64,000 nt of DNA from Alteriqipengyuania flavescens. GTDB lineage: Bacteria; Pseudomonadota; Alphaproteobacteria; Sphingomonadales; Sphingomonadaceae. The notes below the pieces were generated by a model. The model had not been told where the DNA came from. It did not search any database and saw only the letters and a program-made list of their open reading frames with translations. Made by a program: the position numbers and the translations under genes. The DNA is taken from assembly GCF_030406725.1 (NCBI RefSeq), contig NZ_CP129107.1, positions 186,001-250,000 on the forward strand, given 5' to 3'. This document shows positions 8,859 through 18,170 of the stretch, in pieces (positions within the stretch are counted from its first letter, which is position 1; each line of letters opens with the position of its first letter).

Positions 8859-9425
8859 TCACGCAGCGCGGCGCAGCTTCTCCAGCTTCTTGAGCGCCAT
8901 CTTGCGCTTCAGCTTGCTCAGGTGGTCGATGAACAGGATGCCTTCGAGGTGGTCCATCTCGTGCTGCAGGCAGGTCGCCAGCATGCCTTCGATGTCTTCT
9001 TCGTGGCTGTTGCCGTCCAGGTCCTGGTAACGCACCCGGCAGGTCGCGGGGCGTTCGACGTCGGCATAGATGTCCGGCACCGACAGGCAACCTTCCTGGT
9101 ATGCCGCCATCTCGTCCGCCGGGTCGAGGATTTCGGGATTGATGAAGACCAGCTTCTCGTTGATCACCGGATAGTGCTTGTGCCCGCACTCGCCGTCGCC
9201 GCAATCTTCGGGTTCGGCAGTCTCGTCGGGCCGCTGCAGGTCGATAACCAGCACGCGCTTGGGCACGCCCACCTGGATCGCGGCGAGGCCGATGCCGTGC
9301 GCGGCGTACATGGTTTCGAACATGTCATCGACGAGCAGCTTGAGTTCGTCATCGAACTCGGTGACGGGTTCGGACACGGTCTTCAGCCGGGGGTCCGGCA
9401 CTTCGAGGATTTCGCGGATAGCCAT
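8859..9425 (-). CDS. def: peptide deformylase
   Basis: 188 residues; removes the formyl group from the initiator methionine of new proteins, using Fe(II)/Zn(II). Motif 1 GIGLAAIQ at 44-51, motif 2 EGCLS at 111-115 (Cys113 a metal ligand), motif 3 HEMDH at 155-159 (two His ligands and catalytic Glu). A Cys/His-bearing insertion, EPEDCGDGECGHKHY, lies between motifs 1 and 2 (about 71-85) and is not part of the catalytic site. Start ATG 9425 gives the usual MAIREILEVPDPRL beginning. A copy of the dispersed hairpin repeat lies just upstream. Confidence 0.96.
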   Translation of the reverse strand: MAIREILEVPDPRLKTVSEPVTEFDDELKLLVDDMFETMYAAHGIGLAAIQVGVPKRVLVIDLQRPDETAEPEDCGDGECGHKHYPVINEKLVFINPEILDPADEMAAYQEGCLSVPDIYADVERPATCRVRYQDLDGNSHEEDIEGMLATCLQHEMDHLEGILFIDHLSKLKRKMALKKLEKLRRAA

Positions 9426-9472
9426 GCGGGGGCAGATAGGTGATCGAATGGGTGAATTCAACGGTCGTAAAC

Positions 9473-9547
9473 CCTCCCCGCTGCGACTAGGCGACACGTC
9501 GCCAAGTCTCGCTGCCCCTCCCTTGAGGGAGGGGTTGGGGTGGGTGC
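9473..9547 (-). repeat. dispersed hairpin repeat, copy A
   Basis: Reverse-oriented copy of a four-member family. Read on the minus strand it has CCCACCCC, the CCCTCC-CTCAA-GGGAGG hairpin, the flank AGCGAGACTT, the variable stem GGCGAC-GT-GTCGCC (9491-9504), then TAGTCGCAGCGGGG. It fills the gap between recR (3' end) and def (5' end). Confidence 0.85.
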
Positions 9548-9560
9548 ACTACGGCATCTG

Positions 9561-10157
9561 CTAAGCCATCGGCCGCCTTGCGCGCAATGCCTGGGCGAGC
9601 GTGCCTTCGTCGAGGTAATCGAGCTCCCCACCGACCGGCAGGCCATGGGCCAGCTGCGTGATGCGGACGGGTTTCCCCTCCAGCCGCTCGGCGATGTAGT
9701 GGGCGGTCGTTTGCCCTTCCAGCGTGGCGTTCATGGCGAGCACGATCTCGTCGATCCCGCCCTGCCCGACCCGCTGCATCAGGCTGGCGATGTTGAGATC
9801 CTCCGGCCCCACCCCGTCGAGCGCGGAAAGCTTGCCGCCCAGCACATGGTAGCGCCCGGTGAACAGCCGCGCCCGGTCGAGCGCCCACAGGTCCGCCACG
9901 TCCTCCACCACGCACAGGCTGCGGGAATCGCGCTTCGCATCGGCGCAGATGCCGCACGGGTCGGTGGTGTCGACATTGCCGCAGGTGGAGCATTCGACCA
10001 GCCGCTCGCCCACTTCGGCCAGCGCCTCGACCAGCTGCGGCAGGGCGCTGTCGCGGCGCTTCACCAGCCACAGCACCGCCCGCCGCGCACTGCGGGGCCC
10101 CAACCCGGGAAGCCGCGCCAGCGCGCCGGTCAGCCGTTCGATCTCTTGCGATGCCAT
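9561..10157 (-). CDS. recR: recombination mediator RecR
   Basis: 198 residues. Works with RecF/RecO to load RecA on single-stranded gaps. A helix-hairpin-helix ([15 protein letters not shown]) opens the protein, a zinc-binding CxxC...CxxC cluster follows ([16 protein letters not shown]), then a Toprim domain ([27 protein letters not shown]). Start ATG 10157 (MASQEIERL) gives family length. The gene is divergent from fmt. dnaX or yaaK-type genes, common recR neighbours, are not adjacent. Confidence 0.95.
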   Translation of the reverse strand: MASQEIERLTGALARLPGLGPRSARRAVLWLVKRRDSALPQLVEALAEVGERLVECSTCGNVDTTDPCGICADAKRDSRSLCVVEDVADLWALDRARLFTGRYHVLGGKLSALDGVGPEDLNIASLMQRVGQGGIDEIVLAMNATLEGQTTAHYIAERLEGKPVRITQLAHGLPVGGELDYLDEGTLAQALRARRPMA

Positions 10158-10210
10158 GGGCCGGGAGATAGGGCCGCGAACCTCGATTGGCAAAAACAGA
10201 AACACACGCA

Positions 10211-11119
10211 ATGCGCATCATCTTCATGGGAACGCCCGATTTCGCGGTGCCGAGCCTCACGGCCCTCGCCCGCGCCAATCACGAGATCGCGTGCGTCTAC
10301 ACCCAGCCCCCGCGCCCGGGCGGGCGGCGCGGCAAGCAGCTGACGAAGACGCCGGTCCATGTCGAGGCCGAGCGGCTGGGCATCGAAGTGCGCCATCCCG
10401 CCAGCCTGAAAGGCGCCGAAGCGCAGGCGGAGTTTGCCGCGCTGGAGGCGGAGCTGGCGGTGGTCGCGGCCTATGGCCTGATCCTGCCGCAACCCATCCT
10501 CGACGCGCCAACGCGCGGCTGCATCAACGTCCATGCCAGCATCCTTCCGCGCTGGCGCGGTGCGGCGCCGATCCAGCGCGCGATCTTGGCGGGCGACGAG
10601 GGCACCGGGATCACGCTGATGCAGATGGAAGCGGGCCTCGACACCGGCCCCATGCTGGCCACCGTGCGCACGCAGGTGGACGCCAAGACCGCCGGCGAAC
10701 TGACCGACGAACTGGCGCAGCTGGGCGCGCAGCTGCTGGTCGGCCAGCTGGAGGACCTCGATGCGCTGCGCCCGATCGCGCAGGACGACGAGGAGGCGAC
10801 CTACGCCGCCAAGATCGACAAGGCCGAGGCACGGATCGACTGGGGCGCGGACGCCGCAACAGTGCTGCGGCAGGTGCGCGCCTTTGCCCCTGCCCCCGGC
10901 GCGTGGTTCATGCTGGGCGAGGACCGGGTGAAGCTGCACACGGCCGAACTGGCGGAGGGCACCGGCGCGCCGGGCGAAATCCTCGACCAGACTATGACCA
11001 TTGCCTGCGGCACGGGCGCAATCCGCCCGCTGCGCCTGCAAAAGGCCGGAAAGCCCGCGATGGTGGTGGGCGAATTTCTGCGCGGCAATGCGGCAGGGCC
11101 CGGGACGCGGCTTTCTTGA
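10211..11119 (+). CDS. fmt: methionyl-tRNA formyltransferase
   Basis: 302 residues; formylates initiator Met-tRNA with 10-formyl-tetrahydrofolate, the complementary step to deformylase encoded nearby on the other strand. Opens [16 protein letters not shown], contains the catalytic region [18 protein letters not shown] and [16 protein letters not shown]; the C-terminal tRNA-binding domain follows residue ~200. ATG 10211 has no obvious ribosome site. Its TGA stop overlaps the TTG start of truA, so the two are coupled. Confidence 0.96.
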   Translation: MRIIFMGTPDFAVPSLTALARANHEIACVYTQPPRPGGRRGKQLTKTPVHVEAERLGIEVRHPASLKGAEAQAEFAALEAELAVVAAYGLILPQPILDAPTRGCINVHASILPRWRGAAPIQRAILAGDEGTGITLMQMEAGLDTGPMLATVRTQVDAKTAGELTDELAQLGAQLLVGQLEDLDALRPIAQDDEEATYAAKIDKAEARIDWGADAATVLRQVRAFAPAPGAWFMLGEDRVKLHTAELAEGTGAPGEILDQTMTIACGTGAIRPLRLQKAGKPAMVVGEFLRGNAAGPGTRLS

Positions 11120-11865
11120 CCCGCTACGCCCTCACCATCGAATTCGACGGCGGGCCGTTTCAGGGCCTGCAACGCCAAAAGCACGGGCCGAGCATCCAGG
11201 GCGCGATCGAGGCGGCGGCGCACCGGCTAACCGGGGAAGATGTCACGCTCTACAGCGCCGGGCGGACCGACAGCGGGGTCCACGCGCTGGCGATGGTCAG
11301 CCACCTCAACCTGGAAAAGGACAAGGATCCCTTCCGCCTGATGGAAGGGCTCAACGCGCATTTGCGGCCCGATCCCATCGTCGTGACCGACTGCCGGATC
11401 GTGGACGGGGACTGGCACGCCCGCTTCTCCTGCACCGGGCGCCGATACCTCTATCGCATCCTCAACCGCCGCGCGCCGCCCGCGCTGCTGAAAGGGCGCG
11501 TGTGGCACCAGCCGCGCCCGCTCGACGAAGCTGCGATGCACGACGCGGCGCAGGTCCTCGTCGGCAAGCACGATTTCACCACTTTCCGCAGCGTCAATTG
11601 CCAGTCCGACAGCCCCGTCAAGTCGCTTGCGCTGCTGGATGTCGAGCGCGTGGGCGAGGAAGTGCACATTCACGCTGCCGCGCGCAGCTTCCTCCACCAC
11701 CAGGTCCGCTCGATGGTCGGCTGCCTTGCGCTGGTCGGGCTCGGCCAGTGGAACAAGGCGAAGCTGGCGGAGGTTCTGGAGGCACGGGATCGCCAGCAAC
11801 TGGGCCTCAACGCCCCCGCCCACGGATTGTATTTCGTGGCTGCGGAGTATGACGAGGATAAGTGA
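11116..11865 (+). CDS. truA: tRNA pseudouridine(38-40) synthase TruA
   Basis: 249 residues. Converts uridines 38-40 of the anticodon arm to pseudouridine. Catalytic Asp52 is in [24 protein letters not shown] and [11 protein letters not shown] are further family motifs. The start is TTG 11116, overlapping the fmt stop by four bases; the family start ([16 protein letters not shown]) follows at once, so no other start is reasonable. A repeat copy begins ten bases after the stop. Confidence 0.95.
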   Translation: MTRYALTIEFDGGPFQGLQRQKHGPSIQGAIEAAAHRLTGEDVTLYSAGRTDSGVHALAMVSHLNLEKDKDPFRLMEGLNAHLRPDPIVVTDCRIVDGDWHARFSCTGRRYLYRILNRRAPPALLKGRVWHQPRPLDEAAMHDAAQVLVGKHDFTTFRSVNCQSDSPVKSLALLDVERVGEEVHIHAAARSFLHHQVRSMVGCLALVGLGQWNKAKLAEVLEARDRQQLGLNAPAHGLYFVAAEYDEDK

Positions 11866-11874
11866 CGTCGAACA

Positions 11875-11952
11875 CCCACCCCAACCCCTCCTTCAAGGGA
11901 GGGGCAGCGCAGCTTGGTTCACCGCAGGTGAGCCTTAGCGAAGCAGGGTGGG
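11875..11952 (+). repeat. dispersed hairpin repeat, copy B
   Basis: Divergent member of the four-copy family. It keeps the CCCACCCC left arm, a CCTCC-TTCAA-GGGAGG hairpin and a right arm GGGTGGG. The variable stem is longer, GGTTCACC (11916-11923) with GGTGAGCC (11927-11934) around GCA, with one G-T pair. It lies between truA and the dehydrogenase gene. Confidence 0.75.
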
Positions 11953-12010
11953 AGCCAGACGGTCGCAGAACAGGATAACCGGGCCGACCGGATCAACAGG
12001 AGAAAACCGC

Positions 12011-13123
12011 ATGAGCACCACCGGCAAGCAACTCTTCACCACGCTGGAATCCGACGGCACGCTGACGGTCGAGATCGCCGAGGCCACTTTCCCCGATCCC
12101 ACCGGCAACCAGGTGCTGGTGAAGATGGAGGCCGCGCCGATCAACCCGAGCGACCTTGCCATCCTGACCGGGGCCGCCGATTTCGAGAATGCGGAATACT
12201 CGCCCGGCAAGGTGGTCGCCAAGATGCCGGAGCCGTTCAACACCGGCTCGAAAGCGCGCCACGGCCAGCGCCTGCCCGCCGGTAACGAGGGCGCAGGCAC
12301 GGTCGTTGCCGCGGGCGACGGCGAGATGGCGCAGGGCCTGATGGGCCAGCGCGTTGCATGCGTACCCGGCAGCGCTTTCAGCCAGTATGCCATCGCCGAT
12401 GCCGCCATGTGCCTGCCGCTGGGCGACCACAGCGCAGAGGCCGGTGCATCCAGCTTCGTCAACCCGATGACCGCGCTGGGCTTCGTCGAGAATGCGAAGA
12501 TGGACGGGCAGAAGGCGATCCTCCACACGGTGGGCGCATCGAACCTTGGCCAGATGCTCAATCGTATCTGCCAGGAAGACGGGATCGCGCTGGTCAACAT
12601 CGTGCGCAAGGCGGACCAGGCGGATTTGCTGAAGTCGCAGGGCGCAGAGCATGTCGTGAACTCCTCGGACGAGGATTTCATGGACAAGCTGCGCAGCGCC
12701 GTCGAGGCGACGGGCGCATTCTACGGCTTCGATCCCATCGGCGGCGGCCAGATGGTCGACCACTGCTTCAAGGCGATGGAACAGGTCGCCGTGGCCCAGA
12801 TGAGCGAATACAGCCGCTACGGCTCCAACCAGGCGAAGCGGATGTTCATCTACGGCCGGCTGGACTTCGGGCCGACGGTCCTCACCCCGGCATACGGCTT
12901 CGGCTGGACGCTGTCGGGCTGGCTGCTGACCCCGTTCCTGCAAAACGCGGGCATGGAAACCGTGATGCGGATGCGCAAACGCGTGCTCGACAACCTGACC
13001 ACGACCTTCGCCAGCAATTACAAGGAAAAGGTCGACCTGGAAGGCATGCTGACCAAGGACGCGATCCTCGACTACCGCCAGATGAAGACGGGCGAGAAAT
13101 ACCTCGTCACCCCGAACGGTTAA
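12011..13123 (+). CDS. medium-chain dehydrogenase/quinone reductase-like protein
   Basis: 370 residues of the MDR superfamily (alcohol dehydrogenase-like fold, NADPH:quinone reductase branch). N-terminal GroES-like domain with NPSDLAIL and GNEGAGTVVAAG; Rossmann domain with ILHTVGASNLGQMLNRICQ replacing the usual GxGxxG loop. The structural zinc cysteines of true alcohol dehydrogenases are absent, so it is a zinc-independent member. AGGAG precedes ATG 12011. It stands alone between two direct copies of the dispersed repeat. The substrate cannot be told. Confidence 0.82.
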   Translation: MSTTGKQLFTTLESDGTLTVEIAEATFPDPTGNQVLVKMEAAPINPSDLAILTGAADFENAEYSPGKVVAKMPEPFNTGSKARHGQRLPAGNEGAGTVVAAGDGEMAQGLMGQRVACVPGSAFSQYAIADAAMCLPLGDHSAEAGASSFVNPMTALGFVENAKMDGQKAILHTVGASNLGQMLNRICQEDGIALVNIVRKADQADLLKSQGAEHVVNSSDEDFMDKLRSAVEATGAFYGFDPIGGGQMVDHCFKAMEQVAVAQMSEYSRYGSNQAKRMFIYGRLDFGPTVLTPAYGFGWTLSGWLLTPFLQNAGMETVMRMRKRVLDNLTTTFASNYKEKVDLEGMLTKDAILDYRQMKTGEKYLVTPNG

Positions 13124-13149
13124 CGCTCTCAAACGGCTAGCATTGAGCA

Positions 13150-13222
13150 CCCACCCCATCCCCTCCCTCAAGGGAGGGGCAGCGAGACTTGGTAGCTTGC
13201 TACCTAGTCGCAGCGGGGTGGG
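13150..13222 (+). repeat. dispersed hairpin repeat, copy C
   Basis: The most regular copy: CCCACCCC left arm (13150-13157), CCCTCC-CTCAA-GGGAGG hairpin, flank AGCGAGACTT, variable stem GGTAGC-TT-GCTACC (13191-13204), flank TAGTCGCAGC and right arm GGGGTGGG. It lies between the convergent 3' ends of the dehydrogenase and PBP1A genes. Confidence 0.88.
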
Positions 13223-13235
13223 ATTGCGGCGTTCG

Positions 13236-15452
13236 CTACCGTTCAAGCCGCTGCAATTCCTCCTCCAGCCGCGCGGGATCGACCTCGCGCGGGGCGTCGC
13301 GCGGCGCATCCCGCTGCCCCGGGTTGAGGCGCACGCCGTCGCGGTCGATCCGGACATCGATTGGCACCCCTTCGATCTCGGTACTTATATTCGCGCCCTC
13401 GCCGTCTACGCCCAGCGTCGCGCCGTCACCCAGCGGGATGTCGCCGATGTCCGGCACGTCGAGCGGCTCGATCGGGCCGCCGGGGTCGGTCTGCTGCGGC
13501 GATGGGCGCGGTGCGGGCGCAGTGCCGGCTTTCGCGCCGACCATGAAGTCGCGCCAGATGCGCGCGGGCAGACCGCCGCCGGTCACGCCGTTCAGCGGCG
13601 AGTTGTCGTCGTTGCCGATCCACACGCCCACGACCAGCCGGTTATCCCCCTCCCCGGCATAGCCGACGAACAGTGCGTCGCGGTTGTCCTGCGTGGTGCC
13701 CGTCTTGCCGAAATTCGGCCCCGCCAGCGTCGCCGCGCGGCCCGTCCCGGTGTTGATCGCCGCCCGCAGCATCCGTTCGATCTGCGTAAGGTCGCTGGAA
13801 TAGAATTCGCCGCGCCCGCTTGTCAGCCAGTCGAACCAGCCCGCTTCTTCCGCTTTGAAAGCGCGCGGTTCGACCGGGTAATCGTTCCCTGCAACCCCGG
13901 CATAGGCGGCGGTCAGTTCCATCAGCGTCATGGTGGACGTACCGAGCGCGAGGCTGGGGTCGCCCTCCGCCATCGGCGAAGACACGCCCAGCCGCTGCGC
14001 CATGTCGATCACGTTCTTGCTGCCGACGTCCTGCAACAGGCGCACGGCGGCCACGTTGCTGGACTGGGCAAAGGCCTGCTCCAGCGTCAGCGTTTCGGAA
14101 TAGCGGTTGGCGTAGTTCTTCGGGCGATAGCTGCCGGTGGTGATGGCGGTGTTGTCGATCGTATCGGTCGGCTCCGCCCCCGCTTCCAGCGCGGCGAGGT
14201 AGACGAACAGCTTGAAGGTGGAACCCGGCTGGCGCTTCGCCTGCGTGACGCGGTTGAACGCGCTTTTCGAATAGTCCTTGCCGCCGACCATCGCCACGAC
14301 CTCGCCATTCGGCCGCATCGCGACCAGCGCGGCCTGCGCCCCGCCCAGCGGCGCGCGCTCCACGATGCGGCGGGCGAGGTTCTGGAGCCGGCTGTCGAGC
14401 GTTGTGGTCAGCGTCTGCCGGTCGTAGCCGCCCTCGGTCAGCTTCCTCGCCTGGGGCAGCGCCCAGTCGGCGAAATAGGTCCCGGTCGGCACGTCGCGCT
14501 TGGTGCGCACGTCCAGCCGGGGTAGCGGCATCGCATCGGCTTCGGCCTGCGTGATATACCCAGCGTCGGCCATCGCCTGCTTCACCATCCCCATGCGCCG
14601 CACCGCCCGGTCCCAGTGCCGCGTGGGCGCATAGGCGGACGGCGCCTGCACCAGCCCGGCCAGCATCGCCGCCTGTTCGGGCTTCAGCTTTTCCGGCTGG
14701 CGGTAGAAATAATGCAGGCTCGCCGCGCGCAGCCCGTACACATTGTCGCCGAAATAGGCGTTGGAGAGGTAGCGGCTGAGGATCTCGTCCTTGGTCAGCC
14801 ACGCCTCCAGCCAGAAGGCGATCAGGGCCTCCCGCGCCTTGCGGGTCAGGGTCTGCTCGGGGGTGAGGAAGGTGAACTTGGCGAGCTGCTGGGTGATCGT
14901 GCTCCCCCCGCCGACCCCGGTCCACGCTGCGCGGGCGATGCCCTTGGGCGAGATGCCCCAGTGGTCGTAGAACCCGCGATCCTCGATGGCGAGGAAAGCT
15001 CCGGTCACATGGTCGGGAAGCTTCGCCGCATCGACGGGCTTTTCCACCTCCGCCCCGTTGCGGGCGATCGGCGTGCCGTCCGCGGCCAGCAGGGTGATCT
15101 GCGGCGGCACCACGGGCTGGAGCGATTTCGACAGCGGCGCGGTGATCGCGAGATAGGCGACCAGCAGCAGGAAGGTTAGCAGGATGCCGGCAACAATCCG
15201 CACCGCCCACCAGCGTTTGCGCCGGCCGAACCAGAAGCGCTTCTGCCACCAACGATCGCCCCTATGATCGATCCTGTGATCTATGGGTCCGCGCGGCTCG
15301 TCGTCGTCATAGGCCAGCGCAGCATCGAACCGGCTGAAGTCGACACGCTCCTGCGCGCCGCCTGCGTAACCGTAATCGTCCGGCAACTGCCAGCCGCCGC
15401 CGTTACGATCGGCGTCGTCTCGGCTGCGGGAGAAAAGCGACCAGATACCCAT
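13236..15452 (-). CDS. class A penicillin-binding protein (PBP1A family)
   Basis: 738 residues, bifunctional peptidoglycan polymerase anchored in the inner membrane. Cytoplasmic N-terminus of about 80 residues, membrane segment about 84-104, then a GT51 glycosyltransferase domain (catalytic Glu157 in AIEDRGFYDHWGI; GGGSTITQQLAK at 181-192). The transpeptidase domain has nucleophile Ser411 in PGSTFK, the second motif QSSN and the third motif KTGTT. The C-terminal ~90 residues are acidic and proline/aspartate-rich and end in a charged segment. The short gap to cobS (62 bases, same strand) allows cotranscription, but their functions are unrelated. Confidence 0.92.
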   Translation of the reverse strand: MGIWSLFSRSRDDADRNGGGWQLPDDYGYAGGAQERVDFSRFDAALAYDDDEPRGPIDHRIDHRGDRWWQKRFWFGRRKRWWAVRIVAGILLTFLLLVAYLAITAPLSKSLQPVVPPQITLLAADGTPIARNGAEVEKPVDAAKLPDHVTGAFLAIEDRGFYDHWGISPKGIARAAWTGVGGGSTITQQLAKFTFLTPEQTLTRKAREALIAFWLEAWLTKDEILSRYLSNAYFGDNVYGLRAASLHYFYRQPEKLKPEQAAMLAGLVQAPSAYAPTRHWDRAVRRMGMVKQAMADAGYITQAEADAMPLPRLDVRTKRDVPTGTYFADWALPQARKLTEGGYDRQTLTTTLDSRLQNLARRIVERAPLGGAQAALVAMRPNGEVVAMVGGKDYSKSAFNRVTQAKRQPGSTFKLFVYLAALEAGAEPTDTIDNTAITTGSYRPKNYANRYSETLTLEQAFAQSSNVAAVRLLQDVGSKNVIDMAQRLGVSSPMAEGDPSLALGTSTMTLMELTAAYAGVAGNDYPVEPRAFKAEEAGWFDWLTSGRGEFYSSDLTQIERMLRAAINTGTGRAATLAGPNFGKTGTTQDNRDALFVGYAGEGDNRLVVGVWIGNDDNSPLNGVTGGGLPARIWRDFMVGAKAGTAPAPRPSPQQTDPGGPIEPLDVPDIGDIPLGDGATLGVDGEGANISTEIEGVPIDVRIDRDGVRLNPGQRDAPRDAPREVDPARLEEELQRLER

Positions 15453-15514
15453 GACGCCTACTGTATTACACGTTTAACACAGCGGGTGCGAGAATTTTCT
15501 CGGCGCGCGGCCCG

Positions 15515-16504
15515 TCAGGCGCTGCCGACCACGCTTTCGGGCAGGTCGGTGTTGAACACGCGCTGGTAGTATTCGGCCACCAGGCTGCGCTCCGCCTCGT
15601 CGCACTTGTTGAGGAAAGTGAGGCGGAAGGCGAAGCCCACATCGTTGAAGATCGCCGTGTTCTGCGCCCAGTTGATGACTGTGCGCGGGCTCATCACCGT
15701 GGAGATGTCGCCGGTCATGAAGCCCTGGCGGGTAAGGTCGGCGACCTTGACCATGTCGCCGATCAGCTTGGGGTCGATGTCCGGGTTCTTGGCCGCGACG
15801 ATTTCCGTCTCCGTTTCGTGCGGCAGGTAGTTGAGGCCGACCACCAGGCTCCAGCGGTCCATCTGTCCCTGGTTGATCGCCTGCGTGCCGTGATACAGCC
15901 CGCTCGTATCGCCAAGGCCGACGGTGTTGGCCGTGGCGAACATGCGGAACCACTTGTTCGGGCGGATCACGCGGTTCTGGTCGAGCAGCGTCAGCTTGCC
16001 TTCCGTTTCCAGCACGCGCTGGATCACGAACATCACATCGGGGCGCCCGGCATCGTATTCGTCGAACACCAGCGCGGTCGGGGTCTGCAGCGCCCACGGC
16101 AGCAGGCCTTCGCGGAATTCGGTCACCTGCAATCCGTCGCGCAGCACGATGGCATCGCGCCCGATCAGGTCGATACGGCTGATATGCGCGTCGAGGTTGA
16201 TGCGCACGCACGGCCAGTTGAGGCGCGCTGCGACCTGTTCGATATGGGTCGATTTGCCGGTGCCGTGATAGCCCTGAACCATCACGCGGCGGTTGTGGGC
16301 AAAGCCCGCCAGGATCGCCAGCGTGGTATCCGGATCGAACACGTAGTTCGCGTCGAAATCGGGCGTCCGCTCGTCCGCTTCGGAAAAGGCCGGCACTTTC
16401 ATGTCGATATCGATGCCGAAGGTTTCCCGCACGTCCACGGTGGTATCGGGCTCGGCAAGGACGGTCTGGCCGCCGTGTTCGCTGGTGCTGGTCATGTCGT
16501 TCAT
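15515..16504 (-). CDS. cobS: cobaltochelatase subunit CobS
   Basis: 329 residues, AAA+ ATPase of the aerobic cobalamin pathway. With CobT and CobN it inserts cobalt into hydrogenobyrinate a,c-diamide. Walker [10 protein letters not shown], Walker [12 protein letters not shown], and the [18 protein letters not shown] stretch are all present. Start ATG 16504 was chosen; an ATG nine bases further in is also possible and neither has a clear ribosome site. CobT, usually next to CobS, is not beside it; the next gene downstream encodes PBP1A. CobS-like ATPases are also kept in some bacteria for other roles. Confidence 0.9.
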   Translation of the reverse strand: MNDMTSTSEHGGQTVLAEPDTTVDVRETFGIDIDMKVPAFSEADERTPDFDANYVFDPDTTLAILAGFAHNRRVMVQGYHGTGKSTHIEQVAARLNWPCVRINLDAHISRIDLIGRDAIVLRDGLQVTEFREGLLPWALQTPTALVFDEYDAGRPDVMFVIQRVLETEGKLTLLDQNRVIRPNKWFRMFATANTVGLGDTSGLYHGTQAINQGQMDRWSLVVGLNYLPHETETEIVAAKNPDIDPKLIGDMVKVADLTRQGFMTGDISTVMSPRTVINWAQNTAIFNDVGFAFRLTFLNKCDEAERSLVAEYYQRVFNTDLPESVVGSA

Positions 16505-16546
16505 CGCGAGGGGCGACCTAGGCATTTATCCGGCGAACGCCAACCC

Positions 16547-16552
16547 TATATT
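16547..16552 (+). promoter_or_regulatory. possible -10 box giving a leaderless transcript
   Basis: TATATT ends seven bases before ATG 16559 in a GC-rich gap of 54 bases, so transcription would start at or next to the A of the start codon. No ribosome site is present before that ATG. The -35 region is weak. Confidence 0.4.
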
Positions 16553-16558
16553 GGCCCC

Positions 16559-17395
16559 ATGCCGCCAACGCTCCCTTCCGAAGCCATCCGCCGGCGCGTG
16601 GTCGACCACGTGCGCGGCTTCTTCAACGAGGATGGCCAGGGGGAGCCGCCGTCCGACGACGCGCTGTTCGAACGCGACACGCCGATCCGCATGGTCCACG
16701 CCGATATCGTCGGCATGATGGTGGGCGGAATTCGCGGCCTGCTGCTGCAGATGCTCCACCCCCATGCGCTGCAGGGGGTGCTCGACCATTCGGATTTCCG
16801 CGCCGACATGCACGGGCGGCTGCGGCGTACCGCGCGCTTCATCGCCACCACCAGTTTCGGCCAACGCGACCGCGCGGAGGCTGCAATCGCGCGGGTCAAT
16901 CGCATCCACGAGGTCGTGAAAGGCACGCTGCCCGATGGCACGCCCTACTCCGCCCGCGATCCGCGCACGCTGGCCTGGGTGCACGTGGCAGAGGCGGACA
17001 GCTTCCTTGCGGGCTATCTCGCCTATGCAAAGCCCACCTGGCCGATGGCGAAGCAGGACGAGTATTTCCGCCAGTTTGCAGAGGTTGCGCGGCGGCTGGG
17101 CGCAGATCCGGTGCCGGAGACGCGGCGCGAGGCGGACGCCTTGCTGCGCGATTTCCGGCCGGAACTGAAAGCGACGCCCGAAGCGCGCGAGGTTGCCCGC
17201 CTGGTGCTCTCCCAGCGGCCCGAAGGTACGCCGCGCGCGGTCCAGCGGGCGGTCGGCCAGGCGGCGGTCGACTTGCTGCCCGCATACGCTCGCCAGATGC
17301 TGGGGCTGAAAAGCGGCGGTCTTGCGGTCCTGCCCGCCCGCGCGATGACCCGCGGCATCGCGGGCGGTCTGCGCTGGGCTTTCCGGCAAGGCTGA
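16559..17395 (+). CDS. oxygenase MpaB family protein (DUF2236)
   Basis: 278 residues of the DUF2236/MpaB family, related to heme-containing latex-clearing proteins and fungal MpaB oxygenases. Seen here: an RRVVDHVRGFF start, MMVGGIRGLLLQMLHPHALQGVLDHS with several histidines (possible heme contacts), and WVHVAEADSFLAGYLAY, which fits the family's conserved WVHxxxxxS pattern. No signal peptide. The activity in bacteria is mostly unknown. ATG 16559 is the start that gives family length. It opens a block of accessory genes between cobS and the J-domain gene. Confidence 0.8.
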   Translation: MPPTLPSEAIRRRVVDHVRGFFNEDGQGEPPSDDALFERDTPIRMVHADIVGMMVGGIRGLLLQMLHPHALQGVLDHSDFRADMHGRLRRTARFIATTSFGQRDRAEAAIARVNRIHEVVKGTLPDGTPYSARDPRTLAWVHVAEADSFLAGYLAYAKPTWPMAKQDEYFRQFAEVARRLGADPVPETRREADALLRDFRPELKATPEAREVARLVLSQRPEGTPRAVQRAVGQAAVDLLPAYARQMLGLKSGGLAVLPARAMTRGIAGGLRWAFRQG

Positions 17396-17399
17396 GGCG

Positions 17400-18083
17400 T
17401 CAGGTCATCTTGGCCGGAAGCTCGAAGATCGAGGCGAAGCGCAGGGCCGCCTCCCGATCCCCCTCGACCGAAACACCGATGTCTTCGGGCGCCACGTTGC
17501 CATAAAAGATCGCCGCCAGCTGCGGCGCTTCGGCGGCTTCGAACACGGCTTCGCACCCGTCGAGCGAACCGCGCGATGCGACAAGCACCCCGTCGGCCAG
17601 TTCACCGACCAGCCGGTCGCCGGGAAAGCGGAAGCCGATCCGGGCCGCCTGCCCGGCCGCCTTTGCGGGGTCGAACATCGTGCGCAGCGAGAGCATGAAG
17701 GACACCGGCGAAAGCGGCAGCGTGGGATCGTGATCGCCCGACATGGCCGCCCAGCGCCCCAGTTCCTGGATCAGCGGCTCCGCCCGGTAGCCCCACTCGG
17801 TGAGTTCGTAGACGCGCGCGGCGATCGGCGGCTCCATCTGCCGTTTCACCAGCACACCGGCGCTTTCGAGATTGGCCAGCCGTTCCGTCAGCACCTTGGC
17901 GGAAATGCCCGGCAGGCTGGCGCGCAGGTCCGAAAAGCGGCGCGGACCCAGCATCAGTTCGCGCAGCACGAGCAGCGCCCAACGCTCCCCCAACACCTCC
18001 ATCGCGAAGGCGGTGCCGCAGGCATCGTTGTACCACTTGCCGTGGGTGCCCTGCCCGGTTTTGGTTTCTTTTTGTAACTTCAC
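17400..18083 (-). CDS. HxlR family transcriptional regulator
   Basis: 227 residues. The HxlR winged-helix domain fills the first half: DACGTAFAMEVLGERWALLV with the early cysteine typical of redox- or aldehyde-sensing members, then RFSDLRASLPGISAKVLTER, the recognition region. A C-terminal extension of about 100 residues resembles an SCP2/sterol-carrier-like ligand module, often found fused to this family. GTG 18083 is chosen because it is the only start near the domain; it lies inside a palindromic operator, fitting autoregulation. It is divergent from the DUF1428 gene and likely controls that operon. Confidence 0.82.
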   Translation of the reverse strand: MKLQKETKTGQGTHGKWYNDACGTAFAMEVLGERWALLVLRELMLGPRRFSDLRASLPGISAKVLTERLANLESAGVLVKRQMEPPIAARVYELTEWGYRAEPLIQELGRWAAMSGDHDPTLPLSPVSFMLSLRTMFDPAKAAGQAARIGFRFPGDRLVGELADGVLVASRGSLDGCEAVFEAAEAPQLAAIFYGNVAPEDIGVSVEGDREAALRFASIFELPAKMT

Positions 18084-18099
18084 TGTTGCAAAAGGTAAC
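18070..18099. promoter_or_regulatory. putative HxlR operator
   Basis: TTTTGTAAC (18070-18078) and GTTGCAAAA (18085-18093) form an inverted repeat with one G-T mismatch around six bases. A second GTAAC follows at 18095-18099, 21 bases (two turns) from the first. It overlaps the GTG of the regulator gene and lies upstream of DUF1428. Confidence 0.55.
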
Positions 18100-18170
18100 T
18101 GCTGCCGCAATGCTTATCAAGGGCCGGATCGCAGCTTTGTTGCGGGGCCGGAATGCAGGGGAGAGTTCGC

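Noticed and set aside
9859-11115. A long open frame upstream of truA, overlapping recR and fmt
   Set aside because: It is Arg/Ala/Gly-rich shadow coding caused by high GC; only the part from TTG 11116 is a real protein.
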